Of a DNA stretch of 6,979 nucleotides, positions 1 to 6,829 are shown one piece after another. This DNA comes from Chryseobacterium gleum. GTDB lineage: Bacteria; Bacteroidota; Bacteroidia; Flavobacteriales_D; Sanyastnellaceae. Below the pieces are notes generated by a model. The model searched no databases, had not been told where the DNA came from, and was given only the letters and a program-made list of their open reading frames with translations. The DNA is taken from the NCBI GenBank assembly GCA_943330925.2, contig CALQJP020000131.1, positions 1 through 6,979 on the forward strand, given 5' to 3'. Position numbers and translations under genes: made by a program. The stretch's first letter is position 1. Each line of letters starts with the position of its first letter.

Positions 1-3000
1 ATAGATCCAGTGCTGACCTCCGAAGAGCACCTGACCGTTGGAACCGAACGAACCGTTCGAACCGAACATGCGGTTCGATGGGTTGAAGATCATGTCGTTT
101 CCGTTTTCACCCGCCAACCAGCTGTCTTCGCCGAAGGCAAGGTTCAAACGTTCGCCGGTACCCACATCAATCACATAGCCTGGGAACCATCCCATACCCC
201 ATGCGCTGGTGAGCTCACCCTCTGATGCGTTGTAACCTGCATCGTCGGAAGTGCGTCCGTTTTTATCGACCGACTTGTGACGACGGCATTTCATTTTTTC
301 AGGATCGCCATTGGCACCATTGAACTGGTCGTTGGCTATGTCGGCAATCGATTGCATTTCGAGCACGACGCAACGGGTCCACTTCGACTTGTCGCTGGTG
401 AATACTACATCGATGTTGTTCAACCCTTTGAGGTTCGATATATTAGGAAACCCTCCAATGTTTGGCGAAAGATCGCCCGACAATTCTTCCGAAGTCGGTG
501 CGGCAATGTTCACCCAGCTGCCATCGGTAAGCGTGGTGGTGAATGAAGTTAAGCAATACGGCGACCATGTGCCATCGAGTACTTTCTCGAAGGTCTCAGT
601 CTCATCGGTAAACGGATCCGTGGCGGGGGGGCCATTTTTGTAGTCGTCGTCTACTGCTTCTTCTTCCGGAGTGTTCTTGGTCGACTCCACGGTGCCCGAA
701 CGAATCCAGTTCATTTCATCGAACCCGTCTACATCGGGAATACCCGTGAGCCACGGGTTGAGCGGATCGGCAAACTCGATTCCTGAATCGAGAAGATCCG
801 TTTTGCGAGCCACTGCAACACCGTCTTCGTTGAAGAATTGGTATTGACCCCAAGTAATGCTCAAGCCATAATCGAGCAGCAAGTCTTCGTTGATGGCAGA
901 GAATGCATTGAACGAAAAGTCGATGTCGCCTGTGGTGATGTTTTCCAGCTTCCAATGCATGTCTTCTTCCTGGAACTGACCTACTGTATCGGCCAGGCTA
1001 AGTTCAAACTCACCGGCAGGCACGCGCAGTGGGTCAATCACTTTGATTTGCACAGGACCACCACCGGGCAGGTATTCAGCTGCCTCGCTGTAGTAAGGTG
1101 CATTCAAAATTTCACTTTCTGTATTCGAAGCGAGGTTGAGCAAGTTATTGCCGTTACCCGTTCCTTCGATGCGCACGAGTGGCACACCGTCGCCATAACC
1201 GGCGTTGAGAATGGTGCCGCCGTTTTCGGGCGACACACTGTGCGGAATGGCTCTTACTACCGGTATTTCAAGCAGCGTTGCTTTGCGTGAAGGAAGGAAT
1301 GATTCGTCTTGGCCACCCAAGGTTTGATAAGAGAAATCGGCGTAGTTGTTATAGCCATATGCAATGACCATGAAGTAGTAGGTCTTGTGATTGATGAGCT
1401 GCGGAGCACCCAATGCAAAGGCATCACTGGTTACACGAAGCGAATGAAAAATGCCTGCGTTCGTTCCTTGTACTTTGAGTTCAGCTACGATCAGATTGGT
1501 GGCAGCATCGCGCTTGTAGTTGATGATGCTGCTTACCTCATCTTGCACATCGCATTGTGCAATGAGACGTGCCTGGTTGATGTCGTTTAAATCGGCCGAC
1601 GACACATTGTCGCTTGCCAATTGATACACCATGTATCCTTGGAAGTGATAGCTGCGTTCGCTTTCCGTATAAGCAGTTCCATCGGGAGCATACTCGGGTA
1701 TAGTTGGATCAATAAGGCTATACGTTTCTTGAAAATTGTTGCTGAGTGGATTGTCGTTGGTCCACTGCAAAATGATTTCATTCGATAATTCCGTAACCGC
1801 TACATCCGGAGCATCGGGACCCGAAATGAGTTCAAAGCAATTATCGAAGAGGGCTTGCGCCTTGTCGTCGGCTACGCGCACTGCATCCACGCTAGCCACA
1901 GGGTCGCCCGTTGTGGCGCCTGCAAATACAACTCCCACGGTGATGTTGTTGTAGTCGCCCGGTTCGAGAGTGAATGGTCCTGCGCTCTGCATGAACCGAC
2001 GGTCGGCCGGAGGATTACCGCTGCTCACTTCGGTCCAGGGTTCTGTTATTACTCCACCGGTGCCAAAGTGATACGGATCGGTGTCGCCGGGAAACATGTA
2101 GTCGGCTGCTATCGATAAATCGGCGCCGCTACTTGCCGTGAGTGCATTTCCCCCATATGCCATGCGTTGGCCGTTTTTCCAAAAGCCGCGCAAGTAGTTG
2201 TAGTAGTGAACTGCTTGTTGAGGAGGGCCATTGAGCGAAATGCCTGAGTTGTGATACAGGAATTTGCGCATGCCGAATCGTTCGTTGTCGACGATGCCAT
2301 CGCCATATCCAATGCCGATGCCTTTGTATGGAATGCCTTTCTGGTCGTTGGCGAGTTGAATGTCGCTGGTGAACGGATTGTCTAGTTCATCTTCGTCTTG
2401 ATAGGGCCCTTCGAAAAAGTCGACACCTACTGCCGGTGGATTGTCACCATAACCGAGCGAGAGCGCCGTCGGGTCATCGAAGGCATCGCCGTTATAACCG
2501 TAGCCAAGTCCGCGCTGCACATCGCACCCCACGTAATCGTCGACGTGGCCGCCAATGTCGAGGTCGATCCAGGTTCCGAAGTACGTTTCTTGCAATGTTT
2601 GTGATCCTTGGTTGATGAGCACGTAATTGTAGAACGTCATGTTGTTCACTTCATCGTTCGTGCTGAATGCAAACGCCTGTGCGCGTATTTCCATGCCGAT
2701 GGGCTGACCGCCTGTTTCGGAGTGAATGTTTCCCTTGTCGTTGAATACCCAGTAGTACGTTTGATCGCCATAGAGTGGAACGATGTCTTCGCGGCGGCGC
2801 GCTTTGCAATCGATTTCACGCGTGAGGTCATACCACGGATAGTCGCCGTTTTCCGGCTCGTAGCTGCCGTTTGAATCGTAATCGTAAAATGGTGCGATGT
2901 AAAAATCTTGTCCAAGCGCCACGTTGCCGTGTGCAGGATATTCATTGAAGTAGGTAGGAGTGCTATAACCGTTGGGGAAAAGGGCTGCCATGTCGCAGTT

Positions 3001-3495
3001 GGGGTCTTGCATGCAGTCGTGGTATTGGCGGTGCAGCGCGGCATCGCTGCGCAAGCTCACCGAGAACTTATCCCACTCAAGGCAGGTGCTTGCATTCACT
3101 TCCGCTGCGCCGTCGTTGGTGAGCGGTCCTGTCCAGTAGTCGTTGCCGCTGTATCGATAGAGCAATGCAGCGAGCTTCAGTTGCTGATCGGGCGATACAC
3201 CGCCGAGCCAAAGCGACCCCGCGAATAGAGCACCCACATCACCGTTTTTGGGTGCGAAATAATGCGAGCGGCCATTGGCGCGATCTTGCCAAAGAGAACC
3301 GCCCGTTTCGATGAGCGCATCGATGTTGTTCCACTCCAGATCGCGCAGCGCTGTGGCGGGTGCGCAAGCAGCGGCCCGGCTTTCAGGAAGGTCGATTGCA
3401 GCGAGATGGTCGAGTTTGCCCGATTGCAACAAAGCGCTCTGCGCAAAGCTGAAGAGTGGTAACGAGAGAGCTGCAAGGAGACAAATCCATTTCAT
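1..3495 (-). CDS. Giant secreted Bacteroidota surface protein, N-terminal 1165 residues (3' end outside window); likely type IX secretion cargo
   Basis: An uninterrupted frame of exactly 1165 codons runs from ATG at 3495 to base 1 with no stop, so the gene is cut by the left edge. The start MKWICLLAALSLPLFSFAQS is a typical signal peptide, probably cleaved after A18 (SFA|QS), so the product is exported. Residues 55-125 hold a block order I recognise from large uncharacterised Bacteroidota extracellular proteins: WNNIDALIETGGSLW, then FAGSLWLGG (91-99), then YRYSGNDYWTGPL (113-125). Further family-like blocks are the Asp/Asn-rich loop 205-220, YYWVFNDKGNIHSETGG (247-263), WIDLDIGGHVDDYVGCD (309-325) and GDGIVDNERFGMRKF (398-412). 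Residues about 561-720 have an Ig/fibronectin-III-like strand pattern (PDAPDVAV, IILQW, YYFMVIAYGYN). An acidic linker lies at 936-970 and a Gly/Asn/Ser repeat at 1144-1154. No catalytic motif is visible and the function is unknown. The type IX assignment is inference, because the C-terminal sorting domain would lie outside the window. Translation has no Shine-Dalgarno. The reading frame is certain; the function is not. Confidence 0.93.
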   Translation of the reverse strand, partial: MKWICLLAALSLPLFSFAQSALLQSGKLDHLAAIDLPESRAAACAPATALRDLEWNNIDALIETGGSLWQDRANGRSHYFAPKNGDVGALFAGSLWLGGVSPDQQLKLAALLYRYSGNDYWTGPLTNDGAAEVNASTCLEWDKFSVSLRSDAALHRQYHDCMQDPNCDMAALFPNGYSTPTYFNEYPAHGNVALGQDFYIAPFYDYDSNGSYEPENGDYPWYDLTREIDCKARRREDIVPLYGDQTYYWVFNDKGNIHSETGGQPIGMEIRAQAFAFSTNDEVNNMTFYNYVLINQGSQTLQETYFGTWIDLDIGGHVDDYVGCDVQRGLGYGYNGDAFDDPTALSLGYGDNPPAVGVDFFEGPYQDEDELDNPFTSDIQLANDQKGIPYKGIGIGYGDGIVDNERFGMRKFLYHNSGISLNGPPQQAVHYYNYLRGFWKNGQRMAYGGNALTASSGADLSIAADYMFPGDTDPYHFGTGGVITEPWTEVSSGNPPADRRFMQSAGPFTLEPGDYNNITVGVVFAGATTGDPVASVDAVRVADDKAQALFDNCFELISGPDAPDVAVTELSNEIILQWTNDNPLSNNFQETYSLIDPTIPEYAPDGTAYTESERSYHFQGYMVYQLASDNVSSADLNDINQARLIAQCDVQDEVSSIINYKRDAATNLIVAELKVQGTNAGIFHSLRVTSDAFALGAPQLINHKTYYFMVIAYGYNNYADFSYQTLGGQDESFLPSRKATLLEIPVVRAIPHSVSPENGGTILNAGYGDGVPLVRIEGTGNGNNLLNLASNTESEILNAPYYSEAAEYLPGGGPVQIKVIDPLRVPAGEFELSLADTVGQFQEEDMHWKLENITTGDIDFSFNAFSAINEDLLLDYGLSITWGQYQFFNEDGVAVARKTDLLDSGIEFADPLNPWLTGIPDVDGFDEMNWIRSGTVESTKNTPEEEAVDDDYKNGPPATDPFTDETETFEKVLDGTWSPYCLTSFTTTLTDGSWVNIAAPTSEELSGDLSPNIGGFPNISNLKGLNNIDVVFTSDKSKWTRCVVLEMQSIADIANDQFNGANGDPEKMKCRRHKSVDKNGRTSDDAGYNASEGELTSAWGMGWFPGYVIDVGTGERLNLAFGEDSWLAGENGNDMIFNPSNRMFGSNGSFGSNGQVLFGGQHWIY
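34..66 (-). repeat. Short in-frame tandem repeat encoding FGSNGSFGSNG
   Basis: Two near-identical units of about 18 bases encode F-G-S-N-G followed by S-F-G-S-N-G (residues 1144-1154 of the secreted protein). The copies differ by a synonymous change in a serine codon (TCG versus TCC). It is a small Gly/Asn/Ser-rich turn, probably a flexible surface loop. Confidence 0.5.
625..631 (-). repeat. Seven-base C tract in the coding strand of the secreted-protein gene
   Basis: The coding strand reads GGC CCC CCC GCC (Gly-Pro-Pro-Ala, residues 955-958) inside the acidic linker. The frame is open and protein-like on both sides, so the gene is intact in this sequence. A homopolymer of this length is a possible slippage or sequencing-error site; there is no evidence here of variation. 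Confidence 0.4.
3442..3495 (-). other. Signal peptide of the giant secreted protein
   Basis: Residues 1-18 have a short basic N-end (MK), a hydrophobic core (WICLLAALSLPLF) and an SFA cleavage context followed by QS, the common FAQ-type boundary of Bacteroidota Sec signal peptides. The cysteine at position 5 is inside the hydrophobic core and is not in a lipobox, so signal peptidase I cleavage is expected, not lipidation. Confidence 0.8.
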
Positions 3496-3538
3496 TGAGT
3501 GGTGTATTGATTGGCTACATTACGAAAAAAATCGTTGA
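3496..3538 (-). other. 43-bp intergenic gap between helicase stop and secreted-protein start
   Basis: The helicase ends with TGA at 3541-3539 and the secreted-protein ATG is at 3495. The gap holds a run of seven T on the minus strand (3531-3525) and an AT-rich stretch, but no TAnnTTTG promoter box and no Shine-Dalgarno. Co-transcription from the helicase side is possible on spacing alone, but a promoter inside the end of the helicase gene cannot be excluded. Confidence 0.5.
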
Positions 3539-6500
3539 TCACACGGGTTGAATACCCGGTCCATCGGTATACAACAAATAGCCTTCGATTGGCAATGAAT
3601 AGATGCGCTCCAGTTCTTGCTTGTATTCTTTTACCTGTGCGGAGTGATTGGGTGATTCTTTTCCGGTTTTATACTCGACCACGACTACTTTGTTTTGAAA
3701 CACGACAACTCGGTCGGGACGCAAGGTGGCTCCATTGGCGGCAACCATTTCACGCTCGCAATACACCGACGCAGCGCCGTCAAACCACTCAGCGGCGGTG
3801 GTGTGCGTTAGAACTTGTTGGATGTCTTGCGTCAGTTTTTCACGATGCTTTCCTGCGTCTGCTCTTCCTTTCAAAACCGTTTCTAGTACAGCATCCAAAT
3901 CGCTTGCTGTTTTTAGCAGCGAGAAGCAATCGTGCAGCAATTTTCCGTAGATGATTTCCGGCGTATCGCGCTGAAGCTTGGAGCGCAGTTTGAGTCGGGG
4001 TAGCAGCATCTCTTTGCCTTTCAACTGAGGCACATGAATGGGCTGTGCCGTTGCTTGCTTCGTTTGATGCAGCTCCTGAACGCCGAACTCCGCGGTGCCT
4101 GTAAGCTTGTATTCCGTGAATATGCTGCTGAGCGTTTCGTCTATCATTTTGTTGAATGCCGAACCGCCTTTTTCTTGCAGGAAGTACATGCGACTTGCTG
4201 CACGCGTGCAGGCGACATACAAATTGTTGATGTCGTCGAGGTACCGTCGTTTTTTCTCGAGTGAAATCTCTTCGGTTAGGTCGTCGTCGTTTTCGCTCTC
4301 GAACGCTTCGTTCTCCTTGTTGGCATCAACGGTTATGTAGGCCGCAGGTAGCTCGCAGATGTCTTTCGGAACATCTATCCAGAGAGGCGACGGTTTGGAT
4401 TTTTCCGTAAAGTGAGGGAAGATTACTACCGGAAATTCGAGGCCTTTCGATTTGTGGATGGTCATAATTTGAACGGCATCCGGGTTGTTTACAGCAGCTG
4501 CACTGAGTTTGTGGCGGTGCTCTTTCCACCACTCAATGAAACGATGCAGGTCGTTGTTTTTACCGATGCAATGCTGCTTGATGAGTTCGAGCAAGTACTC
4601 AACGCCATTGTCGATGGGCAGTTGCAACGCCCGCATGAGCGATATGGCTTTGTGAAATACATTTTCGCCCACCATCACACCCGAAAGATCACCGAATGTT
4701 TTTGAAAGAAATCCATTGAGATCAATGGTTCGGTATTCTTTGAAATTGAGTTGCTCTGAAATGAAGTCGGCAAGGGAAACGCTCGTGTTGATTGCTGCCA
4801 GGCTTTGCACCGTATCGAAGGCGGCGAAGCGGCGTTGGGGAAACAAGCTGAATTCAAAGTATCCCATCACAATGCGAACGGTCACGGAGTGTATGAGCAG
4901 CGCGCTTTCGGCTGTAGTGTATTTGATGTCGTGCTCCTTCAGTATTTCAGTGCATTTCGTGCCTTGCTTGTGCGACCGCACCAGTATCGTTATATCGCCG
5001 GGCGCAAAGCCCGAAGCCTCGCATTCGCGAATGGCTCTGATGAGTTCGGTTTGGATGAAATTTTCCTTTTCGCCATTATCATTCTTCAACAGATGATTGC
5101 CAACTAAACGAACATAACCGGTTGCGTCGCTTTTTTTCTCCTGGTGCACTTCATCATATACCGACCTGTATTCCGGGAGCCTCGAAGCGAGCGGCGGAAA
5201 CAGGGCGTTGTTGAAGTCGATAACCGATTGGCTGCTTCGGTAGTTTGTTTGTAGCGGTATGAGTTGAATGTTCTCCTTGAATGTTTTTTCGGCGAGTGGC
5301 ATCGCAAATTCCTTTGGTAGTTCCGGAAGCGAAATGAATTGCTCAACGTATCCCGAACGCCAGCGATAGATGCTCTGTTTGGCGTCGCCTACCACAAGAT
5401 TTTCATGACCCTCCGAAAGGCAGTTTTGAATGAGCGGCACGAGATTCATCCACTGCATCTTTGAAGTATCTTGAAACTCGTCGACCAAAATGTGTCTGTA
5501 GCGCGCTCCAATACGTTCGAAGATAAATGGTGCGTCGTTGCCGCGAATGATGGCGTTGATCATGCGATGAAAGTCGGATAGCAACACCGTGTTTTCTTCG
5601 GTTCTTATTTCCGCAGCGTATTGGTTCATGCGATCAATAAGACCCAAAGTGTACATGTTTTCTGTAATCTTCCGGATGAGCGATATACGCTTGAGTGTGG
5701 CTTCTGAAGTCAGTTCCGTAAACTCATCCAACATCTCATTGGCGCGACTTTCAATCGCTGCAAAGCGCGCACGAGCATCGGCTATAGCTTTGTCGTGCAG
5801 CCACATTCGCTCGTCCATGAGTTTTTGAATGCCTTTCGATGTCTCCGGTGCTTTGCCGTTTTGAGTGTACTTTTTCAAGCCGCTCAGGTAACCGTTTGTC
5901 TTCCCGGGTATATCATCCTTTGTGATTCCCGCTTGATCAAACAACGCCAGCAAGGCCTGCGCTGTTTCCTGTGTTTTCTTTTCGTGCTCTTTTATTTTCT
6001 GCCGCAGTTTGTGATGTTCTTGTTGAATGGCTGTGAGATCAACTGCTTCCAGTTTTTGCAGCGGTGCCTGTCCATCTTCGGTAAAGATCTCTTTGGCCAT
6101 CTTGATGAGCGCCTCCCGCGGATTCCACGTTTTACCGTCTTCCAACAATCCGCTGCTGTAGCGATGCAGATAACTCGTCAGAAGTTCATCCTGACCAATG
6201 AACTCCAGCATGCGGTCTACGGCTTTCTCTTGCAGGTTTTGTGGTTGCAATTCGATGTTGAAGTCGTTGTTGAGTTGCAAGTCTTTCGCAAACGAACGAA
6301 CGAGTCGATGGGTGAAACTGTCGATGGTGAGAATGCTCAAATGGCTGTAATGATGCAGCATGTGCGTGTAGGCCGCTGATGCACGCGTGCGCAAGGTTTC
6401 GGGCGAAACGGAAAGCATTTCCTGCAGCTTATCCGACATGGGCGATTGGTCGCTGCCATCCGCTATTGCGCGAAGATTCGTAAGCACGCGGTGTTTCATT

Positions 6501-6661
6501 TCCGCTGCAGCTGCGGTCGTAAAGGTGATGGCCAGTATGTGCTTGTAGTATCCCGGATTGTCGATGCGCAGCGCATAGCTGAGGTAGTGCAATACGAGCT
6601 GAAACGTTTTGCCGCTGCCTGCGCTGGCTTTGATAATGGTAAATCTGTTGGTAGATGGCAT
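3539..6661 (-). CDS. AddA/RecB-type UvrD-family helicase with C-terminal PD-(D/E)XK nuclease
   Basis: This is a superfamily-1A DNA helicase fused to a RecB-family nuclease, the subunit type that unwinds and resects double-strand ends for recombination repair in the cytoplasm. Numbering from a possible GTG start at 6676, the motifs are: Walker A ASAGSGKT (17-24), Ia LAITFTTAAAAEM (48-60), Ic TIDSFTHRLVRSF (117-129), II ILVDEFQDTS (396-405), III VVGDAKQSIYRWR (428-440), IV QTNYRSS (476-482), V MTIHKSKGLEFPVV (738-751) and VI NLYVACTRA (818-826). The nuclease has H915 in YGKLLH, D988 in RPDRVV, E1001 and K1003 in VEYKTGK, and Q1014/Y1018, so its active site looks complete. A charged helical stretch at 215-246 may be coiled coil. 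I prefer ATG at 6661 (1040 residues), since only five residues are added by GTG and Walker A follows closely either way; an in-frame TGA at 6697-6695 bounds the start. At about 1040 residues it is shorter than classical AddA or RecB. Motif Ia (TFTxAA) and motif III fit AddA better than UvrD. No AddB/RecC-type partner is in the window. Confidence 0.95.
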   Translation of the reverse strand: MPSTNRFTIIKASAGSGKTFQLVLHYLSYALRIDNPGYYKHILAITFTTAAAAEMKHRVLTNLRAIADGSDQSPMSDKLQEMLSVSPETLRTRASAAYTHMLHHYSHLSILTIDSFTHRLVRSFAKDLQLNNDFNIELQPQNLQEKAVDRMLEFIGQDELLTSYLHRYSSGLLEDGKTWNPREALIKMAKEIFTEDGQAPLQKLEAVDLTAIQQEHHKLRQKIKEHEKKTQETAQALLALFDQAGITKDDIPGKTNGYLSGLKKYTQNGKAPETSKGIQKLMDERMWLHDKAIADARARFAAIESRANEMLDEFTELTSEATLKRISLIRKITENMYTLGLIDRMNQYAAEIRTEENTVLLSDFHRMINAIIRGNDAPFIFERIGARYRHILVDEFQDTSKMQWMNLVPLIQNCLSEGHENLVVGDAKQSIYRWRSGYVEQFISLPELPKEFAMPLAEKTFKENIQLIPLQTNYRSSQSVIDFNNALFPPLASRLPEYRSVYDEVHQEKKSDATGYVRLVGNHLLKNDNGEKENFIQTELIRAIRECEASGFAPGDITILVRSHKQGTKCTEILKEHDIKYTTAESALLIHSVTVRIVMGYFEFSLFPQRRFAAFDTVQSLAAINTSVSLADFISEQLNFKEYRTIDLNGFLSKTFGDLSGVMVGENVFHKAISLMRALQLPIDNGVEYLLELIKQHCIGKNNDLHRFIEWWKEHRHKLSAAAVNNPDAVQIMTIHKSKGLEFPVVIFPHFTEKSKPSPLWIDVPKDICELPAAYITVDANKENEAFESENDDDLTEEISLEKKRRYLDDINNLYVACTRAASRMYFLQEKGGSAFNKMIDETLSSIFTEYKLTGTAEFGVQELHQTKQATAQPIHVPQLKGKEMLLPRLKLRSKLQRDTPEIIYGKLLHDCFSLLKTASDLDAVLETVLKGRADAGKHREKLTQDIQQVLTHTTAAEWFDGAASVYCEREMVAANGATLRPDRVVVFQNKVVVVEYKTGKESPNHSAQVKEYKQELERIYSLPIEGYLLYTDGPGIQPV

Positions 6662-6676
6662 AGAGTTGTGGTTCAC

Positions 6677-6769
6677 GAAAGCTACTAATATCCATCATTT
6701 TTCGTTTTTTTCAAGGTTGTTTCGGGTTTCTGTCGGTTAAATTTGTAGTACATTGAAATTGAGAGTGTC
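6677..6769. other. Divergent intergenic region between helicase and MbnP-like lipoprotein genes
   Basis: About 93-108 bp, depending on the helicase start, separate two divergently transcribed genes. The rightward promoter is clear (see the promoter entry). For the leftward helicase gene the only candidate box is TAGCTTTC at 6684-6677, which misses the final G of TAnnTTTG and has no properly spaced -33 TTG, so I do not call it. No hairpin, operator-like palindrome or small ORF is convincing. Confidence 0.5.
6717..6745 (+). promoter_or_regulatory. Bacteroidota-type promoter for the MbnP-like lipoprotein gene
   Basis: TAAATTTG at 6738-6745 is an exact match to the Bacteroidota -7 consensus TAnnTTTG. 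TTG at 6717-6719 lies 18 bases upstream, within the usual spacing to the -33 TTTG/TTG element. Transcription would begin around 6750, giving a leader of roughly 20 bases before the ATG at 6770. Housekeeping sigma (sigma-ABfr type) recognition is inferred from the motif. Confidence 0.6.
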
Positions 6770-6829
6770 ATGAATAGTACTTGGAGTGTTTTTGGTTTGC
6801 TTTTCGTTGTGCTGGTTGCACAATCGTGC
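6770..6829 (+). other. Lipoprotein signal peptide with surface-export signal C-K-D-D
   Basis: Residues 1-20 end in the lipidated cysteine (A-Q-S-C). The next residues K21-D22-D23 correspond to the lipoprotein export signal described for Capnocytophaga and other Bacteroidota, in which a lysine followed by two acidic residues directs outer-leaflet display. The N-terminus lacks lysine or arginine (MNSTW), which is unusual for a signal peptide and lowers certainty about the exact start. Confidence 0.6.

Noticed and set aside
838..1290. 150-codon open frame on the plus strand inside the secreted-protein gene
   Set aside because: It is antisense to a continuous 1165-codon frame with family-like blocks, with no promoter or ribosome site and no recognisable protein features.
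2646..3044. 132-codon minus-strand frame within the secreted-protein region
   Set aside because: It is an alternative frame of the same strand, with Thr/Ala-rich composition and none of the conserved blocks seen in the main frame.
3525..3558. Possible intrinsic terminator after the helicase: 5-bp stem CGGGT/ACCCG (3544-3558) followed by T7 (3531-3525) on the minus strand
   Set aside because: The stem is short, partly within the coding sequence, and separated from the T run by 12 bases, which does not fit an intrinsic terminator.
3511..3954. 147-codon plus-strand frame across the 43-bp gap and the helicase 3' end
   Set aside because: It is antisense to the nuclease domain, Arg/Leu-rich and low in plausible motifs; it is explained by codon bias of the opposite strand.
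5795..6379. 194-codon open frame on the plus strand inside the helicase gene
   Set aside because: It lies entirely antisense to conserved helicase sequence, its translation has no recognisable domain, and it is rich in Cys, Phe and Val as expected from an antisense frame.
3539..6661. A defence-system reading: helicase-nuclease plus flanking genes as an anti-phage module
   Set aside because: The motif set fits the housekeeping AddA/RecB repair family, and the neighbours are a secreted surface protein and an MbnP-like lipoprotein, with no toxin, sensor, reverse transcriptase, methylase or mobile-element signature.
6677..6684. TAGCTTTC as a -7 box for the helicase gene
   Set aside because: The final G of TAnnTTTG is missing, and the nearest upstream TTG is about 27 bases away, outside the usual spacing.
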